From Clostridia bacterium (GTDB lineage: Bacteria; Bacillota; Clostridia; Oscillospirales; CAG-272): a stretch of 5,309 nucleotides of DNA. The stretch spans positions 1-5,309 of the forward strand of contig JAFOAB010000069.1 in the NCBI GenBank assembly GCA_017382555.1, read 5' to 3'. Under the pieces are notes generated by a model. That model worked only from the letters and a program-made list of their open reading frames with translations, was not told the origin of the DNA and did no database searches. Below, piece by piece: positions 1 through 5,309 of this stretch (positions are counted from its first letter, which is position 1; each line of letters begins with the position of its first letter). The position numbers were made by a program, and so were the translations under genes.

Positions 1-264
1 GAACAGAGCAAGAACCGTATAGACGCAAAGAAGCACAAAAGCAAGGCGCGGAAGGATTTTTTTGAGCATCGGATATATTATCAGCGGCAAGGAGGAGGCG
101 CACGAAACAAGAATTGCAAGCACGCGCGGGCTTGTTCCCTCGGGGAAGAAGAATTGGCGGATAAAATACGAAAAGAACAGCACGAAAATAAGGATACCGC
201 AAGCGTATCCCGCTATCCGCACTATCGACTCGCCTTTAATATTTTTTGTGTTCCGTTTTTTCAT
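1..264 (-). CDS. Unidentified integral membrane protein, N-terminal 88 residues (runs off the left edge)
   Basis: I do not recognise this protein. The frame is open from an ATG at 264 down to base 1 with no stop, so only the first 88 residues are present. It starts with a basic, polar segment (MKKRNTKNIKGE), then shows three hydrophobic stretches at about residues 14-35, 47-66 and 71-88, separated by short charged turns (FFFPEGTSPR and LKKILPR). This fits a polytopic inner-membrane protein whose N-terminus lies in the cytoplasm by the positive-inside rule. The start is supported by a GGGGGTG ribosome binding site about 7 nt upstream and by a strong promoter at 291-319. It lies downstream of the SipL-like gene on the same strand, 144 bp away, but has its own promoter, so shared function is not implied. 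A small membrane-anchored enzyme is possible; the catalytic part, if any, is outside the window. Confidence 0.75.
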   Translation of the reverse strand, partial: MKKRNTKNIKGESIVRIAGYACGILIFVLFFSYFIRQFFFPEGTSPRVLAILVSCASSLPLIIYPMLKKILPRLAFVLLCVYTVLALF

Positions 265-272
265 AAAAGCAC

Positions 273-310
273 CCCCTGCGTTGTGATCCGATTATATCAC
301 ACCGCAGGGG
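273..310. repeat. Near-perfect 15-bp inverted repeat over the promoter (candidate operator or hairpin)
   Basis: The arms at 273-287 and 296-310 are complementary at 14 of 15 positions (single mismatch at 281/302) around an 8-nt loop. The symmetry centre falls beside the -10 box, and the arms cover most of the spacer and the expected start site. That placement suits a repressor operator. Alternatively, in RNA read through from the SipL-like gene it would form a strong GC-rich hairpin; on that strand only a short T run (CTTTT) follows, so it would be a weak intrinsic terminator. On the plus strand it is followed by ATTTTTC, but there is no plus-strand gene before it to terminate. Confidence 0.65.
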
Positions 311-319
311 ATTTTTCAA
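291..319 (-). promoter_or_regulatory. Sigma-A promoter for the membrane-protein gene
   Basis: On the minus strand a -35 box TTGAAA (319-314) is followed by a 17-bp spacer and a perfect -10 box TATAAT (296-291). A TG one base before the -10 box (299-298) makes it an extended -10 element. Transcription would start near 284, about 20 nt upstream of the ATG at 264, giving a very short leader that just holds the ribosome binding site. It overlaps the inverted repeat at 273-310. The match is close to consensus, so activity is likely, but it has not been tested. Confidence 0.8.
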
Positions 320-324
320 GTAGG

Positions 325-366
325 GGACGGCGCCTCGACGTCCCGTGTGAGGACGGCGCCTCGACG
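325..366. repeat. Two direct copies of a 16-bp GC-rich unit
   Basis: The 16-bp unit GGACGGCGCCTCGACG occurs at 325-340 and again at 351-366, without mismatch, at a 26-bp period. The unit contains the palindrome GGCGCC, and the first copy with its flanks can fold (GGGACG at 324-329 with CGTCCC at 339-344). It lies between two genes. Short GC-rich intergenic repeats of this style, beginning GTAGGGG, are in my recollection scattered through many gut Clostridia genomes; that link is from memory and was not checked here. Confidence 0.7.
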
Positions 367-380
367 CTCCGCGTAGAGAC

Positions 381-408
381 CGGCATCCGGATATCCCGTT
401 TTATGCCG
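381..408 (-). terminator. Hairpin directly after the SipL-like stop codon (possible weak terminator)
   Basis: The 6-bp arms CGGCAT (381-386) and ATGCCG (403-408) pair across a 16-nt loop that itself contains the 8-bp palindrome GGATATCC (388-395 region). It begins immediately after the TGA at 411-409. There is no following run of T on the minus strand, so it is not a canonical intrinsic terminator. It may protect the 3' end of the transcript or be incidental. Confidence 0.35.
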
Positions 409-1914
409 TCATTTCATTATCATCAAGCATCTAACCCCATCAAGCGAATCCGCCGCGTTCGGGTCTGCACACGCGCCATCGTCCATGCCGTTCATTTTGC
501 AAAGTGCCTCGGGCGAAACTCTCCTCTGCTTTGCTATCGACCAAAGGGTATCCCCCTTTTGCGGATACAGAACGGTCACGGTGCTTCCGCCCTCCGTTCT
601 CTCCGCACCCTGCGCCTTGACGGAGCAGACGGCATCATCCTGCGTTTTTTCCGTAATTACCGCGCTTATCCACAGCTCCCCCTCGGCACACAGCGAGCCG
701 CCCTCGATGTATACCCTAAGGCCCGATACCTCCGCACACGCACTGCGGAAAAGCTTACCCGCGCCGCCGTCGCACACGGTGGTCTTAAAGGGCATTTCGA
801 CACGCGCGGGAGCGCATTCCGCGCCACCCCCCGCAAGGATGCAATGCACCGTTACGGTGCCACTTACAACCCCCTCACTCTGTGCGGGAGTTTGCTCAAA
901 CGCCACCTCATACCACGGGGCGCACACAGCACCTAGGCTCGCCTCCTCGGACGTTAGCATACGCTTGCCGCTGACGGAGAGCCTCATAAGGGAGCAAGAG
1001 CGAACGTAGGAAAGCTCGGCCCTTTTGCGCTCCACGGTGCACTCACGCCCGCACACAAAGGCATCCTCCGTAACCGAAACGGGGAAGCTTGCGGCACACT
1101 CCGCCTCCACCTCGATTATTGCGGAAATTTCACCGTTTTCCCCATCTCCCGTGCATTCGCACGACCAGCAAAACGGAATGGCACGGCACTCCTCCGTACC
1201 GCTTATATCCGCCTCAAAGCGTCTTTCAAACGGTATTCTCTTTTCAACGGTCAAAAGACCCGAATCCACGCAGGTAACACGCGCCCAGACCTCACCGCGG
1301 CAGAAAACGCTTCCCTTTTCCGCGCGTATCTCCGTAACCGCCACGCTACCGTCGCACGCGATGGGCTTACCCCTCAGCTTAATATCGGAGGAGACGTCAA
1401 ACTCGCCACCCGTAAAGCGTCTGCGGGCGGAGGCATAGCGCACGGAGCGAAGAAGACAGGCGTCCTCCGCTGCCTCGCACCCCACAACGGAGGCACGCGC
1501 AAGCATCTCCACCTTGCTTTTCAGCTTTGTGCGGATCTGAAGCCTTCTCGGCCCGAGCGGGCGGCACACAACACTGTCGGCACGCGTATCCGCATACACC
1601 GCAGGCTCCCTTTCCGCATGGAGCATCGGCACCGCAAATTCGTAATCCGAGGAGAGGCTGACAGAGGCGATCTCACCCTCCGAGCCGCAGTAGATTATCC
1701 CGTACACCACAGTACCCGCAAGCTCCGCTCTGCCGCCGCCGACGTACTTGCCCGCGGGCAAAACGCGTGCACTTACACGAAGTATTTTCTTGATTTCCGG
1801 CTCGTATTCGGGAAGCGTAAACTCCTCCGAAACGTCACAAAATACATTTTCCCCGAACATTTCCTCGGTAAAGAAGCTCTCGTTTGCCGATAAAACACCC
1901 TTTTTTTCTGCCAT
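409..1914 (-). CDS. sipL: SipL-like spore coat morphogenesis protein (SPOCS/DUF3794 repeats plus LysM)
   Basis: A 501-residue protein without a signal peptide or membrane segment. It has beta-rich SPOCS (DUF3794) regions at roughly residues 25-130, 180-275 and 345-425; the first contains the telling stretch EYEPEIKKILRVSARV (36-51). A C-terminal LysM motif follows at about 446-480 (QKGDTLWSIAKQRRVSPEAL), ending with the family-like tail LDGVRCLMIM. Known for the family: in Clostridioides difficile, SipL sits on the forespore surface in the mother cell, binds the ATPase SpoIVA through its LysM region and is needed to localise the coat. The length of about 500 residues fits. The start at 1914 has an AAAGGAG site 5-6 nt upstream. 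It is transcribed divergently from the KDG operon, and a candidate sigma-E promoter lies about 60 bp upstream. The protein is unusually rich in cysteine, alanine and glutamate. Another SPOCS-LysM paralogue cannot be excluded; the family assignment is firm, the orthology less so. Confidence 0.82.
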   Translation of the reverse strand: MAEKKGVLSANESFFTEEMFGENVFCDVSEEFTLPEYEPEIKKILRVSARVLPAGKYVGGGRAELAGTVVYGIIYCGSEGEIASVSLSSDYEFAVPMLHAEREPAVYADTRADSVVCRPLGPRRLQIRTKLKSKVEMLARASVVGCEAAEDACLLRSVRYASARRRFTGGEFDVSSDIKLRGKPIACDGSVAVTEIRAEKGSVFCRGEVWARVTCVDSGLLTVEKRIPFERRFEADISGTEECRAIPFCWSCECTGDGENGEISAIIEVEAECAASFPVSVTEDAFVCGRECTVERKRAELSYVRSCSLMRLSVSGKRMLTSEEASLGAVCAPWYEVAFEQTPAQSEGVVSGTVTVHCILAGGGAECAPARVEMPFKTTVCDGGAGKLFRSACAEVSGLRVYIEGGSLCAEGELWISAVITEKTQDDAVCSVKAQGAERTEGGSTVTVLYPQKGDTLWSIAKQRRVSPEALCKMNGMDDGACADPNAADSLDGVRCLMIMK

Positions 1915-1927
1915 TTTTTCTCCTTTC

Positions 1928-1964
1928 GGGCGGATCTGTCACTCTTTTTGCCGTATATCCGCCC
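1928..1964 (-). promoter_or_regulatory. 5'-leader hairpin next to the ribosome binding site of the SipL-like gene
   Basis: On the minus strand GGGCGGAT (1964-1957) and ATCCGCCC (1935-1928) form a perfect 8-bp GC-rich stem with a 21-nt loop. The stem ends one base before the AAAGGAG ribosome binding site (1926-1920), so it could modulate ribosome access or stabilise the mRNA. The loop does not match a riboswitch that I recognise. It may also be a degenerate intergenic repeat, since GGGCGG-type palindromes are common in such genomes. Confidence 0.5.
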
Positions 1965-1976
1965 CGTATCCGCTAA

Positions 1977-2006
1977 AACATATGTCCGCCCCCGCCGAAA
2001 TATAAC
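1977..2006 (-). promoter_or_regulatory. Candidate sigma-E (mother-cell) promoter of the SipL-like gene
   Basis: On the minus strand GTTATATT (2006-1999) is followed by a 14-bp spacer and CATATGTT (1984-1977). The sigma-E pattern known from Bacillus is about GTCATATT, then 13-15 bp, then CATACAAT; the upstream box matches at 7 of 8 positions and the downstream box keeps the CATA core and the last T. Transcription would start near 1970, about 55 nt before the ATG. Sigma-E control is what is known for sipL in C. difficile. The -10 match is partial, so this stays a candidate. Confidence 0.42.
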
Positions 2007-2197
2007 CCCGTTTTACACTAAAATAATCTTTTTCCGCATTACAGAAAAATAAATCTCCGCGTATTTTGCCATCCGAAAAACGAATTACACAAAATGCCGC
2101 GAGTTGTACAAAAACCTTTTGAAAAACAGCCGTTTTAACCCATCGAAAGCATTGATTTACATAGGTTTTTGCATACGTTACTCCAAAATAAATATTC
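2007..2197. other. AT-rich divergent intergenic region with no gene seen
   Basis: Between the candidate promoter of the SipL-like gene and the KDG operon control region I see no convincing gene, RNA or riboswitch. The sequence is AT-rich, unlike the genes on both sides. The only symmetry noted here is AAAAC-N4-GTTTT at 2123-2136, a possible but unsupported protein site. The single minus-strand reading frame through the region (start 2238, stop 1939) has no ribosome binding site and runs across the control elements, so it was not called. Confidence 0.5.
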
Positions 2198-2215
2198 GGT
2201 ACAAAAAAGCGTACC
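2198..2215. promoter_or_regulatory. Inverted repeat GGTAC-N8-GTACC upstream of the KDG operon promoter (candidate regulator site)
   Basis: The arms GGTAC (2198-2202) and GTACC (2211-2215) are perfect around an A-rich 8-nt spacer. Flanking ATT on the left and AAT on the right extend the symmetry to about 8 bp per arm if one unpaired base on the left is allowed. The centre lies near -60 relative to the expected transcription start at about 2267, a usual place for an activator. The regulator is unknown, and a chance palindrome in AT-rich DNA is possible. Confidence 0.35.
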
Positions 2216-2231
2216 AATATAAAAATAATAA

Positions 2232-2260
2232 TTGACATTAATGTAGGGTTGTTGTAAAAT
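2232..2260 (+). promoter_or_regulatory. Sigma-A promoter of the KDG operon
   Basis: A perfect -35 box TTGACA (2232-2237) is followed by a 17-bp spacer and the -10 box TAAAAT (2255-2260, one mismatch to TATAAT). The expected start is near 2267, giving a leader of about 60 nt that is rich in A, poor in G and ends in an AAGGAG site (2315-2320). Such an open leader suits high expression, in line with the strongly biased codon use of the first two genes. Confidence 0.82.
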
Positions 2261-2328
2261 GTATCTGTATGAAATTAGCTAAAAATAAACAAGTACAACC
2301 ACAAAAAAACTCAAAAGGAGATCACGAA

Positions 2329-3363
2329 ATGAAAAAAGTTGTTACTTTCGGCGAGCTTATGCTCCGTATCACCCCTCCCGGCAGAGAGATGATACTCCAG
2401 ACCCCCAATATGGTTTGCACCTTCGGCGGTGCAGAGGCTAACGTTGCAGTTGCTGTAAGCCAGTACGGCGATGAGGCAAGATACGTTACCGCTCTTCCCG
2501 CAAACGACCTCGGCAGAGCTGCAGTTGCAGAGCTCCGTCGCTTCGGTATCGACACCTCCGCTATCAAGATGACCAACAAGCGCCTCGGCCTCTACTTCAC
2601 CGAGACCGGCTCCAACATGCGCCCCTCCAAGGTTATCTACGACCGTGACGATTCCGCTATCGCAGCAGTTAAGCCCGGCGATTTCGATTGGGATACCATC
2701 CTTGCAGATGCTGACTGGTTCCACGTAACCGGTATCACTCCCGCTCTTTCCGAGAGCCTTTGCGACGCTACTCTCGAGGCACTCAAGAAGTGCAAGGAGA
2801 AGGGCATCACCGTTTCCTGCGACCTTAACTACCGCAAGAAGCTTTGGAAGTGGGGCAAGGAGCCTATCGAGGTTATGCCCGAGATCGCCAAGTACATCGA
2901 CGTTATGATCGCAAACGAGGAGGACTGCCAGAAGTGCCTCGGCATCGAGCTTGAGACCGGCGTTGACTCCGGTAAGCTTGACACCGATATGTACAAGGAG
3001 CTCGCTAAGATCGTTATGGACAAGTATCCTAACGTCAAGGCACTCGCAGTAAGCCTTCGTGAGAGCATCAGCGCAGACCACAACAACTGGTCCGGCGTTC
3101 TCGCAATTCGCGACGGTGGCTTCTACCAGAGCCGTAAGTACAGCATCACCAACATCGTTGACCGTATCGGCGGCGGCGACAGCTTCGGCGGCTCCCTCAT
3201 CTACGGCTTCCGTAACTTCGATAACGACTACCAGAAGATCATCGAGTACGCTATCGGCGGCTCCGCACTCAAGCACACCACCTACGGCGACTACGTACGC
3301 TTCACCAAGGAAGACGTGCTCAACCTCATCGCAGGCAGCGGCAACGGCCGTATCCAGAGATAA
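2329..3363 (+). CDS. kdgK: 2-keto-3-deoxygluconate kinase (PfkB/ribokinase family)
   Basis: A cytoplasmic kinase of 344 residues that phosphorylates 2-keto-3-deoxy-D-gluconate (KDG) with ATP to 6-phospho-KDG (EC 2.7.1.45). The PfkB fold is clear: the N-terminal strand VVTFGELMLRI (4-14), the sugar-binding GGAEANVAVA (33-42), DLNYRKKLW (165-173), which is typical of KDG kinases, and the C-terminal nucleotide/anion-hole signature DRIGGGDSFGGSL (278-290), whose Asp284 is the expected catalytic base. The start is set at 2329 because AAGGAG lies 8 nt upstream. An in-frame ATG at 2269 sits at the expected transcription start, has no ribosome binding site, and would add 20 unconserved-looking polar residues. 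The gene is first in the operon, 12 nt before the aldolase. Alanine is coded mostly by GCT and GCA, and lysine by AAG, which suggests high expression. Kinases for a close KDG isomer (for example KDGal) are the main alternative. Confidence 0.88.
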   Translation: MKKVVTFGELMLRITPPGREMILQTPNMVCTFGGAEANVAVAVSQYGDEARYVTALPANDLGRAAVAELRRFGIDTSAIKMTNKRLGLYFTETGSNMRPSKVIYDRDDSAIAAVKPGDFDWDTILADADWFHVTGITPALSESLCDATLEALKKCKEKGITVSCDLNYRKKLWKWGKEPIEVMPEIAKYIDVMIANEEDCQKCLGIELETGVDSGKLDTDMYKELAKIVMDKYPNVKALAVSLRESISADHNNWSGVLAIRDGGFYQSRKYSITNIVDRIGGGDSFGGSLIYGFRNFDNDYQKIIEYAIGGSALKHTTYGDYVRFTKEDVLNLIAGSGNGRIQR

Positions 3364-3375
3364 GGAGATAACACA

Positions 3376-4038
3376 ATGGAAATCCAGAGAATCAAAGTTA
3401 TTGAGAATATGCACAAGAACGGTCTCGTAGGTATCGTACGCGATAACAACGAGGCAGACGCAATGACCCGTACCCGCGCTATCCGCGACGGTGGCTGCTC
3501 TATCCTTGAGATCTCCATGAGCACCCCCGGCGCACTCAACATCATCGAGACCGTAGCAAAGGAGATTAAGGAGAAGAAACTTGATTCCTTCGTTGGTGCA
3601 GGTACCGTTCTTGACGTTGAGACCGCACGCGCGTGCATCCTTGCAGGTGCAAGCTTCATCATCGCCCCCAACTTCAAGCCCGAGGTTGCACTCCTCTGCA
3701 ACCGTTACAGCGTTGTATATATGCCCGGCGTTCAGACCCTTACCGAGATCGTAAACGCTATGGAGTACGGCTGTGACGTTGTTAAGGTATTCCCTGCAAC
3801 CGCAGTTGGCGGCATCGGCTTTATCAAGGCTGTTATGGGTCCCCTTCCCCACGCTCGCTGCGTTCCCGTTGGCGGCGTAAACATCAACAACATTCAGGAT
3901 TGGTTCAATGACGGCGCATATGCAGTTGCTCTCGGTACCGGTCTCACCCACCCCACCAAGGACACCTGCGACTACGAGGAGATCAAGGCTCACACCGAGC
4001 GCGTAGTTGAAACCGTTAAGAACTGCAAGAGAAAGTAA
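3376..4038 (+). CDS. kdgA: 2-dehydro-3-deoxyphosphogluconate (KDPG) aldolase / 4-hydroxy-2-oxoglutarate aldolase
   Basis: A cytoplasmic class I aldolase of 220 residues that splits KDPG to pyruvate and glyceraldehyde 3-phosphate (EC 4.1.2.14), the step after KdgK. The TIM-barrel landmarks of the family are in order: GLVGIVR (16-22), LEISMSTP (44-51) with the acid/base Glu45, GAGTVLD (74-80), MPGVQTLTE (116-124), VVKVFPA (135-141) with the Schiff-base Lys137, GPLPHARCVPVGGV (155-168) and ALGTGL (185-190). At the position of the Escherichia coli Eda substrate Arg49 there is Ser49; the STP/TTP form is also what I recall from Firmicute KdgA, so this is probably a subgroup trait. A GGAG site follows the kdgK stop directly. 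The stop codon overlaps the next start. The name eda is equally usable. Confidence 0.9.
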   Translation: MEIQRIKVIENMHKNGLVGIVRDNNEADAMTRTRAIRDGGCSILEISMSTPGALNIIETVAKEIKEKKLDSFVGAGTVLDVETARACILAGASFIIAPNFKPEVALLCNRYSVVYMPGVQTLTEIVNAMEYGCDVVKVFPATAVGGIGFIKAVMGPLPHARCVPVGGVNINNIQDWFNDGAYAVALGTGLTHPTKDTCDYEEIKAHTERVVETVKNCKRK

Positions 4039-4910
4039 TGACGCGCTTTGAAAGGGTATGCGGAGACGTTTACGCTCTCCGCGTACCGTTCGGAAGCGTT
4101 TGGACGGCGATAGTGCTTGTGGGAGATAAGCGCGGCTACGTGCTTATCGATTCCGCAAACTGTGCGGACAGGGTGGATGACACGCTCATCCCCGCGCTTG
4201 CGGAAATGGGGCTTAGCCTTAGCGATGCCGCGTATCTGCTTTGCACCCACACACACGGCGACCACGTAGGCGGTCACAAGCGCATAAAGGAGCTTAACCC
4301 CGATATAAAGGTGCTTTGCACCGAGGAGCAGCTGCCGAAGCTTCGCGACCCGCTTAAATACTCCAAGCTTATCCGCTCCGTATTCCCCGAGCACAGTCCC
4401 GAGGCACCCGCAAGCCTTTGCGGTACGGAGCCGAACGGAATCATCCGCGACGGAGAGACGGTAAACGGCAGACTTCAGCTTGTAAAGACCCCCGGCCACG
4501 ATACGGACACCGTGTGCTTCTACGATACGGTTACAAAGACCGTCATCTGCGGCGACAGCCTTCAGGCAAACGGCACCGTAAGCCAGGGCATCGGCCTTTA
4601 CATGGAGCTTACCCCCTACAGCGAAAGCATCGAGAGGATAAGCGCACTGAATGCCGAAAACCTTTTGCTCGGTCACAGCTACGATCCCATAGGCGATATC
4701 GCCATCGGCGGTAGCGAGGTTGTAAAATGCCTTGACATATGCCGCGATGCGGTAAAGACCTATGACCGCATCGTGCGCGAGTGTAACGAAAAGGGTATGG
4801 ACGCAGTAGAGACGGCAAAGGAGCTTACCCGCAAGGTAAACGCTTATCTGCCCGATTTTCTATTCCTACCGCTTTACACCGTCACGGCGCACATCAGAGA
4901 AATAAAATAA
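4038..4910 (+). CDS. Metallo-beta-lactamase-fold hydrolase of unknown substrate, coupled to the KDPG aldolase
   Basis: A 290-residue cytoplasmic protein with a complete binuclear metal site of the MBL fold: THTHGDHVGG (70-79) supplies His71, His73, Asp75 and His76; TPGHDTDT (151-158) gives His154; CGDSL (171-175) gives Asp173; LGHS (211-214) gives His213. The early strand YVLIDSAN (34-41) carries the usual conserved Asp38. The C-terminal part (about 225-290) is mostly helical and not diagnostic. The ATG overlaps the aldolase TAA in the TAATG arrangement and has only a purine-rich, weak ribosome binding site, so translational coupling is likely. Position suggests a job in sugar-acid breakdown, such as opening a lactone or hydrolysing a thioester or phosphoester side product, but this is inference; the family also includes glyoxalase II and RNA-processing enzymes. 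Codon use is less biased than in its neighbours (GCG and ATA appear often). Confidence 0.85.
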   Translation: MTRFERVCGDVYALRVPFGSVWTAIVLVGDKRGYVLIDSANCADRVDDTLIPALAEMGLSLSDAAYLLCTHTHGDHVGGHKRIKELNPDIKVLCTEEQLPKLRDPLKYSKLIRSVFPEHSPEAPASLCGTEPNGIIRDGETVNGRLQLVKTPGHDTDTVCFYDTVTKTVICGDSLQANGTVSQGIGLYMELTPYSESIERISALNAENLLLGHSYDPIGDIAIGGSEVVKCLDICRDAVKTYDRIVRECNEKGMDAVETAKELTRKVNAYLPDFLFLPLYTVTAHIREIK

Positions 4911-4938
4911 AAGACATAAATTCCACAAGGAGAAAAAA

Positions 4939-5309
4939 ATGAGCAAGAACGTACTTATTACCGGTTCTTCCAACGGCATCGGCGCAGCTGCTGCGATCGC
5001 GTTTGCTAAGGAAGGCTACAACGTAGGCGTTACCTACAACACCAATCCCGACGGCGCACAGAAGATCGCCGCTAAGTGCGAGAGCTACGGCGTTCAGACC
5101 ATCGTTCTCGGCGGTAACGTAGGCGAGCACGACGTCTGCAAGAAGATGATGGAGGACTTCCTCGCTAAGTTCGGCACCATCGACGTGCTTATCAACAACG
5201 CGGGCGGCGCACTCAAGATGCCTCTCGGCGGCTTCGAGAAGATGCCCATGGAGTACTGGGATTCTCAGGTAAACCTGAACCTCAACTCCGCCGCATACCT
5301 CTCCCACTA
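4939..5309 (+). CDS. Short-chain dehydrogenase/reductase, N-terminal 123 residues (runs off the right edge)
   Basis: An NAD(P)-dependent oxidoreductase of the classical SDR family, cut by the window end. Visible are the Rossmann glycine motif TGSSNGIG (8-15), the NNAG motif (86-89) and the VNLNLNS segment (111-117) with the expected active-site Asn. The catalytic Ser and YxxxK lie beyond the edge. After the second strand there is Tyr-Asn rather than an acidic residue (VTYNTN, 31-36), which leans toward NADP(H), though this is weak evidence. The start has AAGGAG 6 nt upstream and lies 28 nt after the hydrolase stop, with no terminator seen, so it is likely in the same operon. Known SDRs in this pathway include KduD (acting on a KDG isomer), gluconate 5-dehydrogenase and the alginate-pathway DEH reductase; the fragment cannot tell them from a FabG-like reductase. 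Its codon use is strongly biased, like kdgK and kdgA. Confidence 0.88.
   Translation, partial: MSKNVLITGSSNGIGAAAAIAFAKEGYNVGVTYNTNPDGAQKIAAKCESYGVQTIVLGGNVGEHDVCKKMMEDFLAKFGTIDVLINNAGGALKMPLGGFEKMPMEYWDSQVNLNLNSAAYLSH

Noticed and set aside
154..1438. Several plus-strand open frames across 62-1438
   Set aside because: They lie opposite the SipL-like and membrane-protein genes, lack ribosome binding sites, and their Arg/Ser/Pro-rich translations show no family features.
1928..1964. Riboswitch in the leader of the SipL-like gene
   Set aside because: There is only one simple stem with a 21-nt loop, without the conserved core of any class that I recognise.
1939..2238. A 99-codon minus-strand frame in the divergent intergenic region
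   Set aside because: There is no ribosome binding site before its ATG, it starts within the KDG promoter, crosses the candidate control sites and the SipL leader, and shows no domain.
2141..2290. Possible CcpA (cre) site near the KDG promoter
   Set aside because: No stretch fits the cre pattern with its central CG and flanking TG/CA; the nearest candidates miss several key bases.
2269..2328. Upstream in-frame ATG that would extend KdgK by 20 residues
   Set aside because: It lies at the predicted transcription start with no ribosome binding site, while the ATG at 2329 has AAGGAG at good spacing and begins at the normal first strand of PfkB kinases.
2311..3993. A 560-codon open frame on the minus strand opposite kdgK and kdgA
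   Set aside because: It is antisense to two clearly recognised enzymes and stays open because of their biased codon use. Its translation has no recognisable domain and is rich in Val, Ala, Leu and Cys as expected of such a shadow.

Overview
The window looks like chromosomal DNA from an anaerobic, spore-forming Firmicute of class Clostridia. Three things support this: a SipL-like spore coat morphogenesis protein (SPOCS/DUF3794 repeats plus a C-terminal LysM), strong AAGGAG-type ribosome binding sites with sigma-A-type promoters, and a Firmicute-style 2-keto-3-deoxygluconate (KDG) operon. The species cannot be fixed from this sequence alone.

Layout: the left 2 kb is read on the minus strand and the right 3 kb on the plus strand, diverging from an AT-rich intergenic region of about 410 bp (1915-2328). 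Minus strand: 1-264 is the N-terminal part of an unidentified membrane protein with its own good sigma-A promoter, which overlaps a near-perfect 15-bp inverted repeat. Upstream of it, 265-408 holds short direct repeats and hairpins. Then 409-1914 encodes the SipL-like protein, preceded by a 5'-leader hairpin and a sequence resembling a mother-cell sigma-E promoter.

Plus strand: a sigma-A promoter at 2232-2260 drives a tight gene cluster: kdgK (KDG kinase, 2329-3363), kdgA/eda (KDPG aldolase, 3376-4038), a metallo-beta-lactamase-fold hydrolase whose start codon overlaps the aldolase stop codon (4038-4910), and a short-chain dehydrogenase/reductase cut by the window end (from 4939). KdgK and KdgA together convert KDG to pyruvate and glyceraldehyde 3-phosphate, the common end of hexuronate, pectin and alginate breakdown. 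The reductase plausibly works upstream of KDG on a related keto sugar acid. The hydrolase has all expected metal ligands but no known substrate; it is the least explained part of the pathway.

I do not see a clearly new defence, mobile or RNA system. The more interesting leads are the coupled hydrolase in a KDG operon, the palindrome over the membrane-protein promoter, and the candidate sporulation promoter and leader hairpin of the SipL-like gene. No tRNA, rRNA, CRISPR array, insertion sequence or recognisable riboswitch was seen.
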